Shown here piece by piece: positions 30,017 to 40,032 of a stretch of DNA of 64,000 bases. The notes under the pieces were generated by a model. It was given only the letters and a program-made list of their open reading frames with translations. It was not told where the DNA came from and did no database searches. The stretch is from JAFDVL01 sp963794955 (GTDB lineage: Bacteria; Acidobacteriota; Blastocatellia; RBC074): the NCBI GenBank assembly GCA_963794955.1, contig CAWCGF010000023.1, positions 62,001-126,000 on the forward strand, given 5' to 3'. How positions within the stretch are numbered: position 1 is the first letter of the stretch; the number at the start of each line of letters is the position of its first letter. The position numbers and the translations under genes are program-made.

Positions 30017-31500
30017 ACAAACTTGCCCTGCAAATGCAGCATATCCACAAGACCTTCCCAGGCGTAGTGGCGCTGGATGATGTCAACTTCGACCTGCAAA
30101 CAGGCGAAGTACATATCCTGCTCGGCGAAAACGGCGCGGGCAAATCTACGCTCATGAAAATTCTGAGCGGGGCGTATCAGAAAAGCGCCGGAGAGATTCG
30201 GCTCAATGAACAAGCCGTCGAAATCAAATCACCGAAACATGCGCAGGAACTCGGCATTGGGATCATCTATCAGGAATTGAATCTCGTCCCGCAACTCTCT
30301 GCTGCCGAGAATATCTTTCTAGGCCGTGAACCAATGCGCTTGCCGGGTTTAATTGATCGGCAGGCGATGGAGCGTGAGGCCGCGCTCCTTCTGCACGAGC
30401 TAGGCATTGAAATTGACGTGCGCCGCCCCATCAGAGAATTGAGTATCGCCGCACAGCAAATGGTTGAAGTCGCCAAAGCTATTTCGCTCAACGCGCGCAT
30501 TCTGATTATGGATGAGCCAACTTCGGCGTTAACCGAACACGAGATCAGCGAACTGTTCACGCGCATTCGGCAACTGAAAGCAACAGGCGTTTCGATTGTT
30601 TATATTTCACACCGCATGGAAGAGCTGTTTGAAATCGGCGACCGCGTCACGGTGTTACGGGATGGCAAAAACGTTGGCACAGACAATATTGCTGACGTAA
30701 CCAAAGGCGAGCTGATTCGCTTGATGGCGAACCGCGAACTGACCAATCAATTTCCCAAAGTTCGTGCAACGAAGGGCGAGGAGGCATTGCGCGTCGAACA
30801 TCTGAATCGCGATAGCACGCTCAAAGACATTAGCTTTGTCTTGCATCGGGGCGAAGTGCTGGGCATCGCGGGCTTACTGGGATCAGGCCGCACTGAATTG
30901 GCACGCGCGATTTTCGGTGTAGATCGAATTGATTCAGGCCAGATATACCTCAATGGCAGGCTGCGACAGATCAACTCGCCACAACAGGCCATCCATTTTG
31001 GTATCGGTTTTCTGACCGAAGACCGCAAGTCGCAAGGCCTGGTCCTGGCACTGTCGGTCAAAGAGAACATCTGCTTGCCAAGTATCCATAAGTTCTCACG
31101 CTTCGGTGTGGTCAACGGCAGTGAAGAAAATCGCGCGGCGCAGAGTTACGTCAATGAATTGCGCATCAAGACGCCAAGTATTCGCCAGCAGGCGATCAAT
31201 CTAAGTGGCGGCAATCAGCAAAAAGTCGTCCTTGGCAAATGGCTCTGCAGCCAATCCAAGATTTTCATTTTTGATGAGCCAACACGGGGCATTGATGTTG
31301 GCTCAAAGGCGGAGATTTATGAACTTATCAATCAGCTTACCGCCAACGGCATAGCGGTGCTGATGATCTCGTCTGAGTTGCCTGAAATTTTAGGGATGAG
31401 CGACCGTATTCTGGTCATGCAGCAAGGCCGCATCAATGGCGAGTTTGCGGCAGACGAAGCTACCCAGGAAAAGATTTTGCGTTGTGCATTGGGCGAATAA
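30013..31500 (+). CDS. CUT2-family sugar ABC transporter ATPase (RbsA/GguA-like)
   Basis: The 495-residue protein has two ABC domains in one chain, as in RbsA, XylG and MglA. Domain one: GENGAGKSTLMKIL (Walker A), LSIAAQQMVEVAKA (signature region), ILIMDEPTSAL (Walker B). Domain two has a degenerate P-loop (GLLGSGRTELARAI), an LSGGNQQKVVLGKW signature and IFIFDEPTRGIDVGSK. The start is GTG 30013, overlapping the dehydrogenase stop by 4 bases. With the permease and binding protein it forms an importer for a monosaccharide or polyol. Confidence 0.93.
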   Translation: MNKLALQMQHIHKTFPGVVALDDVNFDLQTGEVHILLGENGAGKSTLMKILSGAYQKSAGEIRLNEQAVEIKSPKHAQELGIGIIYQELNLVPQLSAAENIFLGREPMRLPGLIDRQAMEREAALLLHELGIEIDVRRPIRELSIAAQQMVEVAKAISLNARILIMDEPTSALTEHEISELFTRIRQLKATGVSIVYISHRMEELFEIGDRVTVLRDGKNVGTDNIADVTKGELIRLMANRELTNQFPKVRATKGEEALRVEHLNRDSTLKDISFVLHRGEVLGIAGLLGSGRTELARAIFGVDRIDSGQIYLNGRLRQINSPQQAIHFGIGFLTEDRKSQGLVLALSVKENICLPSIHKFSRFGVVNGSEENRAAQSYVNELRIKTPSIRQQAINLSGGNQQKVVLGKWLCSQSKIFIFDEPTRGIDVGSKAEIYELINQLTANGIAVLMISSELPEILGMSDRILVMQQGRINGEFAADEATQEKILRCALGE

Positions 31501-31517
31501 GAAAAGAGAAGAAGAAG

Positions 31518-31721
31518 AGAGAGTACGGAACAAACGGAAACGTGGATGAGTTTGGACGTTCATTTGGCTACATTGTCCTCTGTCCATTCTCAATTGCCCA
31601 TTGGATGTAGCGTTTCTTATATGCAATGGAAAGTGGAGAGTGGATGATAGATCATGCCGTCACTCGGCACATCATTGCCGTTTCCGTGTCTTCCGTTATT
31701 TCCGTTTGTTCCGTATTCTCT
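31518..31721. repeat. Long-range inverted repeat flanking the space between ABC ATPase and permease genes
   Basis: The 23 bases at 31518-31540 (AGAGAGTACGGAACAAACGG...) recur as a reverse complement at 31699-31721 with one mismatch. In the right arm, TTCCG recurs at exact 9-base spacing (31682, 31691, 31700, 31709). The intervening sequence has weaker self-complementarity (GCTACAT/ATGTAGC). The element fills the only large gap (250 bases) inside the otherwise overlapping operon. It resembles a MITE or an iterated-unit intergenic repeat. Confidence 0.7.
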
Positions 31722-31750
31722 CCTGATTGCTTTGTCACCAAGCGAATAAA

Positions 31751-32698
31751 ATGAAGACCAAAGACCTCCTATTCCATTACGGACGACAATTCGGCACGCT
31801 GGCAGGGCTGATCGTATTGTCGCTCGTGCTGTGGGCGTTGACGCCACATTTCCTGACCGTGTCGAATCTGCTGAACGTCGCGCAGCAAACAACTCTCGTC
31901 GCCATCGTCGCGGTCGGGATGACGTTTGTTATTATCACGGCGGGCATTGATTTGTCAGTTGGCTCGGTGCTGGCATTTGCAGGCGTCGTGATGGCTACAT
32001 TATTGCAAAAGGGGGTGCCGCTGGCGCTGGCGCTGCTCGTTGGTCTAGGAACTGGATTACTGGGAGGCGTGCTGAACGGATTGCTGATTACGTTTGGTCG
32101 CTTGCCACCATTCATCGCTACATTAGGAATGATGAGCATGGCGCGTGGCGCGGCGCTCATGTTTACGGAAGGGCGTCCGGTGTCCGGCTTTTCCGATGCG
32201 TTTCGTTGGTTTGCGGTCGGCGAGGTTTTGCACATCCCGGTCCCTGTGATCGTGATGCTCATCGTATATGCGCTCGCGCATTTCGTCCTGACGCGCACGA
32301 AGCTGGGGCGCTACACCTATGCGATAGGCGGCAACGAAGAAGCGGCGATTCTGTCCGGCGTGAATGTCCGCTTGTACAAAACACTGGTCTACGGCTTGTG
32401 CGGGATGCTAAGCGGCTTGGCAGCGATCATCCTGACAGCGCGCTTGAATTCAGCGCAACCGATTGCCGGGATGATGTACGAACTGGACGCGATTGCCGCG
32501 ACCGTCATTGGCGGCACGAGTTTGACGGGTGGCGAAGGCACAGTCATCGGCACGCTAATCGGCGCATTGATTATCGGCGTGTTGCGCAATGGGCTAAATT
32601 TGCTGGATATTTCTTCCTTCGTGCAACAGATCGTCATTGGCGGAGTGATTGTCGTCGCCGTGCTGCTGGATATGGCATTGAAAGCCAGTCGGAAATGA
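31751..32698 (+). CDS. CUT2-family sugar ABC transporter permease (RbsC-like)
   Basis: The 315-residue membrane protein starts at ATG 31751 (MKTKDLLFHYGRQFGTLAG). The RbsC/BPD_transp_2 family core is clear: VAVGMTFVIITAGIDLSVGSVLA, a permease loop AIGGNEEAAILSGVNVRLYK, IAATVIGGTSLTGGEGTVIGTLIGAL and LRNGLNLLDISSFVQQIVIGGVIV. Eight to ten hydrophobic segments can be drawn. It pairs with the ATPase upstream and the lipoprotein downstream. Confidence 0.92.
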   Translation: MKTKDLLFHYGRQFGTLAGLIVLSLVLWALTPHFLTVSNLLNVAQQTTLVAIVAVGMTFVIITAGIDLSVGSVLAFAGVVMATLLQKGVPLALALLVGLGTGLLGGVLNGLLITFGRLPPFIATLGMMSMARGAALMFTEGRPVSGFSDAFRWFAVGEVLHIPVPVIVMLIVYALAHFVLTRTKLGRYTYAIGGNEEAAILSGVNVRLYKTLVYGLCGMLSGLAAIILTARLNSAQPIAGMMYELDAIAATVIGGTSLTGGEGTVIGTLIGALIIGVLRNGLNLLDISSFVQQIVIGGVIVVAVLLDMALKASRK

Positions 32699-32711
32699 AT
32701 ATTATTTTGCA

Positions 32712-32786
32712 TTGCCTCCCGCTTTAGCAGGAGGCAAATATGGCTTAAATCTAACCCCTTGCCCCTCCAGCTAAAGCAGGAGGCAA
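32712..32786. repeat. Tandem pair of GCCTCC/GGAGGC hairpins between permease and binding-protein genes
   Basis: Hairpin one: TTGCCTCC (32712-32719) with GGAGGCAA (32730-32737). Hairpin two: CCTCC (32764-32768) with GGAGG (32779-32783), within a 28-base unit 32759-32786. The loops are GCTTTAGC-like and its complement GCTAAAGC, so the two are related copies in opposite loop orientation. The position, just before the binding-protein gene, is where REP-type hairpins protect or separate transcripts in other sugar operons. Confidence 0.75.
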
Positions 32787-32808
32787 TTGATCAAATGAAA
32801 GGATCATA

Positions 32809-33741
32809 ATGCGAAACCTGTTAGCTTATGCGCTTGCCGCTTGCCTGCTCTTCGCGCTCAGTTGCAATCGCGGCAACACGACGAACTCCAATCAACCGAC
32901 CATCGCGTTAGTCTTGAAGACGCTCAACAATCCGTTCTTCCTTGATATGCGAAAAGGCGCAGAGGAAACTGCGCAAAAGCTCGGCGTCAACCTCACCGTC
33001 CAAGCTGCCGAGCGTGAGGTGGATGTCGAAAAACAAATGCAGATCATTGAGAATCTGATTCAGACCAAAGTCGCCGCGCTCTGCATCACGCCCAGCGGCT
33101 CCAAAGAAGTTGTCCCCGCCATTGTCAAAGCCAACAAGGCTGGCATTCCCGTCATTATTGTGGATACGCGCGTTAACGAAGAAGCGTTGCAAGCGGCGAA
33201 TGGCAAAGTTGCGGGCTTCATCGGCTCTGACAATCTGGCAGGCGGGCGCGTGGCGGGCGAACTGGTAGCACAGAAACTCGGTGGCAAAGGCAAAGTCGCC
33301 ATCCTTGAAGGCATTCCCGGTCACGAGACGGGCGATTCGCGGTTGAAAGGCTTTCGGGAAGTGATGGCGAAGCATCCCGGCATCGAAATCGTCTCTTCGC
33401 AAACTGCGAATTGGGAACGCGATCAGGGCTTCAATGTGTTTCAGAATATGTTACAGGCGCACCCAGACATTCAGGCCTTGTTTGCATGCAGCGATTTGAT
33501 GGCGCTCGGCGCAGTCGAAGCAATTGCGGCGGCAGACAAGACCGGCAAGGTTATTGTCGTTGGCTTCGATGCCTTTTCCGAAGCGCGCGAAGCCGTCAAC
33601 AAAGGCACGATGCAAGGCACGGTCGCACAATCGCCCTACGAAATGGGCAAGACGGCAATTGAGAATGCGGTGAAGATTTTGAAGGGCGAGAAGATTCAGG
33701 AAGACGTTTCGCTCGGTGTGCAATTGGTTACGAAACAGTGA
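32809..33741 (+). CDS. Sugar ABC transporter substrate-binding lipoprotein (RbsB-like)
   Basis: The 310-residue protein starts at 32809 with GAAAGGA upstream. A lipoprotein signal (AACLLFALSC-N) puts the acylated Cys near residue 19. The periplasmic binding protein type 1 fold is shown by IALVLKTLNNPFFLDMRKGAEE, LIQTKVAALCITPSG, IPVIIVDTRVN, IEIVSSQTANWERDQGFNV and LFACSDLMALGAVEAI. It captures the transported sugar or polyol; residues around NNPFF and D-T-R probably contact ligand as in RbsB. The ligand is not identifiable by eye. Confidence 0.92.
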   Translation: MRNLLAYALAACLLFALSCNRGNTTNSNQPTIALVLKTLNNPFFLDMRKGAEETAQKLGVNLTVQAAEREVDVEKQMQIIENLIQTKVAALCITPSGSKEVVPAIVKANKAGIPVIIVDTRVNEEALQAANGKVAGFIGSDNLAGGRVAGELVAQKLGGKGKVAILEGIPGHETGDSRLKGFREVMAKHPGIEIVSSQTANWERDQGFNVFQNMLQAHPDIQALFACSDLMALGAVEAIAAADKTGKVIVVGFDAFSEAREAVNKGTMQGTVAQSPYEMGKTAIENAVKILKGEKIQEDVSLGVQLVTKQ

Positions 33742-33747
33742 GGTACT

Positions 33748-34752
33748 ATGAAAAAGAAGTTGAATGTGGGTGTGGTTGGATTGGGACGGCTCGGCAATCT
33801 GTATGCGCGATACTTTCTGGGGCAAATTTCCAATGCGAATTTAGTCGCAGTTTCCGACCTCATCGAAACCGTCGCCGCATCTTTTGCCAGCGATCACAGC
33901 GTGGCGAAATGGTACCGTGATTATCACGACTTAGTGCAAGACAAAGATGTGGATGCGGTGGTGATTGTCACGCCGACCAGTTTGCACAAAGAAGTTTCTC
34001 TCGCGGCAGCGGCAGCGGGTAAACCAGTATTCTGCGAAAAGCCCTTGTCTACTTCGATGGAGGATTCGCTGGCGATTAAAGAGGCGGTCGCGCGTACGGG
34101 CATCTTTTTTCATCTTGGGTTTATGCGGCGCTTTGATAAAGGCTATGCCGCCGCGAAGCGAAAAATAGATGATGGCGTCATTGGGACGCCTATCGTTTTC
34201 AAATCCACTTCGCGGGACCCGTTTCGCCCCAGCCTGGAATTCCTCAACCCCCAACACAGCGGCGGATTGCTGACCGATTGCGGCATTCACGATTGTGATT
34301 TGGCGCGTTGGCTGGTTGGCGAAGTCGCCAGTGTTTATAGTATCGGCGGCGTGCTGGCATATCCCGAAATGAAGCCCATCGGTGATGTAGACAATGCCAT
34401 TGCCTCGCTCACGTTTGAGAGCGGCGCGTTAGGTGTAATTGATGTGAGTCGCAGCGGGATTTACGGCTACGACATCAAGACCGAAATTCTGGGAACCCAA
34501 GGCACGTTGCAAATCGGCTACCTGCGCGAGACGCCGCTGTTTGTGCTGACGAAAGAAGGCGTCATGCATGATACCGTGCCGTATTTCATGGAGCGGTTTG
34601 GGCAATCCTATGTGGCACAGTTGCAGAATTTTGTGGATCACGTGTTAGCAGATCAACCGCCCGCCATTACCTGTGACGATGGCATCGGAGCCTTGCGCAT
34701 CAGTTTAGCGGCGACGCAATCACTGCACGAGGCGCGTCCGGTTTCACTGTAA
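33748..34752 (+). CDS. Gfo/Idh/MocA oxidoreductase, inositol 2-dehydrogenase-like
   Basis: The 334-residue cytoplasmic protein begins with an NAD(P)-binding motif (VGVVGLGRLGNLYARYF), then VVIVTPTSLHKEV and the family's catalytic EKPLS. HLGFMRRFDKGYAAAK and GGLLTDCGIHDCDLARWL, with the conserved Asp-His pair, resemble IolG inositol dehydrogenases. It follows the binding-protein gene by 6 bases, which suggests that the imported compound is myo-inositol or a related polyol; this is inference from context. Confidence 0.87.
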   Translation: MKKKLNVGVVGLGRLGNLYARYFLGQISNANLVAVSDLIETVAASFASDHSVAKWYRDYHDLVQDKDVDAVVIVTPTSLHKEVSLAAAAAGKPVFCEKPLSTSMEDSLAIKEAVARTGIFFHLGFMRRFDKGYAAAKRKIDDGVIGTPIVFKSTSRDPFRPSLEFLNPQHSGGLLTDCGIHDCDLARWLVGEVASVYSIGGVLAYPEMKPIGDVDNAIASLTFESGALGVIDVSRSGIYGYDIKTEILGTQGTLQIGYLRETPLFVLTKEGVMHDTVPYFMERFGQSYVAQLQNFVDHVLADQPPAITCDDGIGALRISLAATQSLHEARPVSL

Positions 34753-34761
34753 AAATCGCTG

Positions 34762-36537
34762 ATGAGTTTTAGACTTTACTTGCAGGCTCCCGGCTGTCTT
34801 GCCTTGCTGTTGCTGGCAATCGGGAACGGAACGGCGCAGCCAACGGCAACGCTTCCCTTACCCGAACGAGTCTTGGTTGTTTACAACGCAAAGGCTCCGG
34901 CGTCACTTGATGTTGCCAATTATTATCTGGCCCGGCGCGGTATCCCGGAGGCGAATAAATGTGCCATTACTCCACCAGACAATAGCTCGCTGCACTGGGA
35001 CGATTTTGAGGCGATCATCAGAAAGCCAATTCAGGCCTGTCTGAATGCAGTTGGCAAAGATCGGATTCTGTACATCGTTTTCACCTATCAAACTCCATTC
35101 CGACTACTTCAGATTCCTACGGAAGCAAGACTTGAGACCAGAGCGCTCGATCAGTTTGTGGCCGACATTTGGAATGATCAGGTGCCGGACGTAACAGAAA
35201 TAACCAACCACTCGTATTTTGCCGCAGCCCAAAGCCAGGGCAATTTCTATCCGCCCTTCGTTTCATTAGCTGCTTACCGCCATCAAAGCGGCGCGCAGGC
35301 GTTGTATTCGGTCTGGCGACTCGACGCGGCAACCAGCGAGCTATCCAAAGGCTTAGTGGATAAAGCGATTCTAGCTGAGGCCAACGGGCTGCGCGGCCAG
35401 AGCTGTTTTGATCGGCGCTTTGGCAATGTGGCTGGTTTGGAAGACTGGAATTATGGGGCTGGCGATTGGGATTTATTCCGTGCAGCGGAGATCGTCAGAA
35501 AGGCGGGCTTACCTGTAACCGAAGATGAGCAGGAAGCAGAGTTCGGGACTGCCCCAGCGCCCTTGCGCTGCGATCAGGCGGCCTTGTATGCGGGCTGGTA
35601 CAGCTACAACCACTACAACGACGCGTTTACCTGGGCCACCGGAGCGATTGGGTTTCACCTCGACAGCGGTTCGGCGCTTGATCCACGTGGCGGAGCGAAT
35701 TGGTCAGCCAATGCCTTGCTGCGCGGCCTCACCGTCACAAGCGGTGCCGTCAACGAACCATATCTGGAAGGGTTGCCACACGCGGACGGTGTGCTCCGCA
35801 ATCTCTTTGAAGGAGCCAATGTCGGCGATGCGTTCCTGCGTAACACGGCCTTCTTACAATGGATGGTAATCAATCTTGGTGATCCGCTCTACCGTCCGTT
35901 CCCCAGTGGATTACCGCCTTTCAATTCTCCCGTTTACACGCAGGATTCCTTGACCTTCGACCAGCAATTTGTCGTCGGAGGCAAAGTAATCACAGGGACA
36001 TTCACCTTAGCCGCGCCTGCGCCTGCAAGTGGAACAGAAATTCAGCTTTCCAATTCACGGTTTGGGGCGGTGACAGTGCCAGATAAAGTGCGCATTCCGG
36101 TAGGAGAGACAAAAGCGACCTTCCCGATAACTACCGAAATAACGACTTATTATCAAGCACCCGTCATCACTGCTGAATACGAAGGAAAAAAACTCTCGAA
36201 CACGTTGACGCTGGCCCCACTGCTGGCTTCCATCTCATTTGGTCGGCCAGTCGTAGCAGCAGGCGCAGCGGCCAAGGGAACGATCTTCTTGAACGATGGC
36301 GCTCCCAGTGGTGGCGTGCGGATTTCACTCACGAGCGACACGCCGTCCATTGTGATGTCAGACAGTGTCTTGATCCCGGCAGGTCAAGCCAAAGCAACCT
36401 TCACACTCACACCGAATGCTGTCGTGGGCAATGTCACCGTCTTCCTTTCTGCTTCAGTCAACGGAGCAAAAGAGTCAGCCAGCTTGACCGTTGTACCAAC
36501 GACGCGGCGCATCGTTCCAAGCAGAGGAATAAAGTAG
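34762..36537 (+). CDS. TIGR03790 family secreted protein
   Basis: The 591-residue protein has a signal peptide (MSFRLYLQAPGCLALLLLAIG) and the TIGR03790 pattern: ERVLVVYNAKAPASLDVANYY, YLARRGIPEANKCAI, ILYIVFTYQTPFRL, VGDAFLRNTAFLQWMVINLGDPLYRPF. Biochemical function is unknown. Residues about 395-590 form two to three beta-sandwich repeats (VVGGKVITGTFTLAAPAP, VVAAGAAAKGTIFLNDGAP) like Ig-type modules of surface proteins. It follows the oxidoreductase by 9 bases, so it may be in the operon or simply its neighbour. Confidence 0.85.
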   Translation: MSFRLYLQAPGCLALLLLAIGNGTAQPTATLPLPERVLVVYNAKAPASLDVANYYLARRGIPEANKCAITPPDNSSLHWDDFEAIIRKPIQACLNAVGKDRILYIVFTYQTPFRLLQIPTEARLETRALDQFVADIWNDQVPDVTEITNHSYFAAAQSQGNFYPPFVSLAAYRHQSGAQALYSVWRLDAATSELSKGLVDKAILAEANGLRGQSCFDRRFGNVAGLEDWNYGAGDWDLFRAAEIVRKAGLPVTEDEQEAEFGTAPAPLRCDQAALYAGWYSYNHYNDAFTWATGAIGFHLDSGSALDPRGGANWSANALLRGLTVTSGAVNEPYLEGLPHADGVLRNLFEGANVGDAFLRNTAFLQWMVINLGDPLYRPFPSGLPPFNSPVYTQDSLTFDQQFVVGGKVITGTFTLAAPAPASGTEIQLSNSRFGAVTVPDKVRIPVGETKATFPITTEITTYYQAPVITAEYEGKKLSNTLTLAPLLASISFGRPVVAAGAAAKGTIFLNDGAPSGGVRISLTSDTPSIVMSDSVLIPAGQAKATFTLTPNAVVGNVTVFLSASVNGAKESASLTVVPTTRRIVPSRGIK

Positions 36538-36640
36538 TTTGCATTGGGTTGCTGTACACCTTTCGCGTGACGTCGTATGATCTGCTCGCAGTAGTCAAAT
36601 AACATTCTAACTAATTTGTAAAGCCCGAGGAGGTCACGCA

Positions 36641-37996
<1,356 letters not shown>

Positions 37997-38007
37997 CGGT
38001 AGTCACG

Positions 38008-38448
38008 ATGTCATTTCACAATGATGCCCGCATAGTCAGAGATGAAACAAAGACAATTGGGGCGCGCTATATGGCTTTGCGTCATTGCGTAGAGAATCAT
38101 TGCCCGCTTGGTTCAATGCCACATGGAATGTGCCAGAAACTTTCTTCAGCCCTCGGAACGCACGGCGCGCTACAAGCAGCACTACTGCGCGCAACGCTGG
38201 CTTTGCGTCATTGCGTAGAGAATCATTGCCCGCTTGGTTTCAATGCCACATGGAAAGTGCTTGAAACTAAATTCGGCATTCGGGAAGGACGGGAAGCTTC
38301 TTCGCAGGCACTCATTGCCGCCATCGAATTTCTTCAGGCAGATCGTCAAGCGTGGCTCAAGTTATCGCAGGCACATCAGGAACTCGTTCACTTACGCAAA
38401 CAAAACGGATTCCCAAAACCAAAGATCGTGTTATCCGATGATCGCTAG
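38008..38448 (+). CDS. Small hypothetical protein with an internal duplication
   Basis: A 146-residue ORF from ATG 38008. It contains ALRHCVENHCPLG twice, 42 residues apart, owing to a 126-base DNA duplication. After the first copy the sequence differs because one T is missing (GGTTCAAT against GGTTTCAAT), which changes the frame of that unit. The C-terminal part (IAAIEFLQADRQAWLKLSQAHQEL) is helical and looks like real protein. No family recognised, and coding is uncertain. Confidence 0.35.
   Translation: MSFHNDARIVRDETKTIGARYMALRHCVENHCPLGSMPHGMCQKLSSALGTHGALQAALLRATLALRHCVENHCPLGFNATWKVLETKFGIREGREASSQALIAAIEFLQADRQAWLKLSQAHQELVHLRKQNGFPKPKIVLSDDR
38072..38260. repeat. Direct duplication of about 62 bases at 126-base spacing
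   Basis: 38072-38133 and 38198-38260 are nearly identical (TGGCTTTGCGTCATTGCGTA... to GCCACATGGAA.GTGC), differing by an inserted T and few substitutions. The sequences after each copy (38134-38197 and 38261 onward) are also related but clearly diverged. So an old 126-base duplication seems to have had part of its length made uniform again. Confidence 0.8.
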
Positions 38449-38483
38449 CACGTTTAAGAGTCGTAACTTATTATTGCCTAATC

Positions 38484-39959
38484 ATGCAACTAACCGACAT
38501 TTTCAACCTTTCCCTCGTAGGCCGTGCTGCGGCTGAAGCGCTTGAATATGACAATGCCGATGGAATCGTAACAACACTCACATTTGGCGAACTGGATGCG
38601 CGTAGCAATCAAGTGGCACGCCTGCTTACCGCACGCGGGATCATGCGTGGCGACCGGCTCGGCTTCTTTCTGCCCAATTGCGTTGAGTTCATTGATCTGT
38701 TTTTGGCGTGCGTCAAATTGGGCGTGATCGTCGTGCCGATCAATGTGCTCTACCGCGAACGTGAGATTAGCCACATTGTTTCAGATGCCGAACCAAAAGC
38801 CGTCGTGACAACCAAAGAACTCGCGGCATTTGTTCCTGCGGGAGCGGATGTTTGGGAGATTGCCGACCTGGCCGCAGCCGCACTGCAACAAGACAGCGCG
38901 CGGGTTTGGACAGCGATTGATGGCGATGATCCAGCAGCGATTGTGTATACGTCCGGCACTACCGGCAAAGCAAAGGGAGCGGTTCTCACACACAACAACT
39001 TTGCCGCGAACATGGTCAATGTCGTGACGTGTTGGCGAATCACGAGCGAGGATCGGTACTTCGCTGCGTTGCCTTTGTTTCACGTGCATGGACTCGGAAA
39101 TGGTGTTCATGCATGGCTGGCGAGTGGATGCAAAATGCGGTTGGTCGAACGGTTCGACTTCAAGACCGCGCCTGCGATTTTCGAGGCGTTTCAGCCCACG
39201 CTCTTTTTTGGCGTGCCGACGATTTATGTGCGCTTGCTAGAACTGCCGGAAGAACAGGCGCGGCGCATTGGCGAGCGCATGCGGTTGTTTGTTTCCGGCT
39301 CGGCTCCGCTGCCTGCGAACATTCACGATGAGTTTCGCGCGAAGTTTGGACATACCATTCTCGAACGCTATGGCATGAGCGAGACGCTGATGAACATCAG
39401 CAATCCTTATGAAGGCGAGCGGCGCGCGGGTGCGGTCGGGCTTCCCTTCCCTGGCATCTCGGTCAAGCTTCTCAATGCCGAAAAGCAGCCTGTGGCAGAA
39501 GGTGAAATCGGCGAACTATACGTGCGTGGGCCGAATGTTTGCGCAGGCTATTGGCGCAGGCCGGAGGCGACGGCGGAGGCGTTTACCGACGGTTGGTTTC
39601 GCACGGGTGATTTGGGCGAACGCGCGGCGGATGGCTACTACACGTTGCGCGGACGAAGGACGGATTTGATCATTTCGGGTGGCTTCAACATCTACCCGCG
39701 CGAAATTGAAGAAGTCCTGCTCGAACAACCCGGCGTGCGCGAAGTGGTTGTGTGTGGCGTGCCGGATGAGCGACGCGGCGAGTTACCTGTGGCATATATT
39801 GTCGCCGATGACTCCTTCGACGAAACACAGGTCGAGGCGGCTTGTCGGCAAGCCTTCGCTTCCTTCAAAGTGCCGCGTGCGTTCGTGCGGATAGACAGTT
39901 TGCCACGCACGGCCCTCGGCAAAATTCAAAAGCATTTATTACCGCCGATAACATTGTAG
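38484..39959 (+). CDS. matB: Acyl-CoA synthetase, malonyl-CoA synthetase (MatB)-like
   Basis: The 491-residue protein is an ANL-superfamily ligase. Motifs: AIVYTSGTTGKAKGAVLTHNN (P-loop), ALPLFHVHGLGNGVHAWL, ERYGMSETLMNISNPYEGERR, WFRTGDLGERAADGYY, GRRTDLIISGGFNIYPREIEE and the C-terminal catalytic lysine in RTALGKIQKH. The HVHGLGNG stretch and SNPYEGERRAGAVGLPFPGI are characteristic of malonyl-CoA synthetases, which make malonyl-CoA from malonate, ATP and CoA. The next gene encodes a MatC-like malonate carrier, which supports this call; medium-chain acyl substrates remain possible. Confidence 0.82.
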   Translation: MQLTDIFNLSLVGRAAAEALEYDNADGIVTTLTFGELDARSNQVARLLTARGIMRGDRLGFFLPNCVEFIDLFLACVKLGVIVVPINVLYREREISHIVSDAEPKAVVTTKELAAFVPAGADVWEIADLAAAALQQDSARVWTAIDGDDPAAIVYTSGTTGKAKGAVLTHNNFAANMVNVVTCWRITSEDRYFAALPLFHVHGLGNGVHAWLASGCKMRLVERFDFKTAPAIFEAFQPTLFFGVPTIYVRLLELPEEQARRIGERMRLFVSGSAPLPANIHDEFRAKFGHTILERYGMSETLMNISNPYEGERRAGAVGLPFPGISVKLLNAEKQPVAEGEIGELYVRGPNVCAGYWRRPEATAEAFTDGWFRTGDLGERAADGYYTLRGRRTDLIISGGFNIYPREIEEVLLEQPGVREVVVCGVPDERRGELPVAYIVADDSFDETQVEAACRQAFASFKVPRAFVRIDSLPRTALGKIQKHLLPPITL

Positions 39960-40032
39960 GATAGGAAGCCTGCGTGTCTATTGCGTGAATCATTACTCCC
40001 CTTCGACAGGCGAGCCGCCTTTCGTATCTTTT

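Noticed and set aside
38072..38260. Considered as a CRISPR array because of the repeated 62-base unit
   Set aside because: Only two copies, too long for a CRISPR repeat, and the spacer-like part is a diverged homologue of the sequence after copy two.
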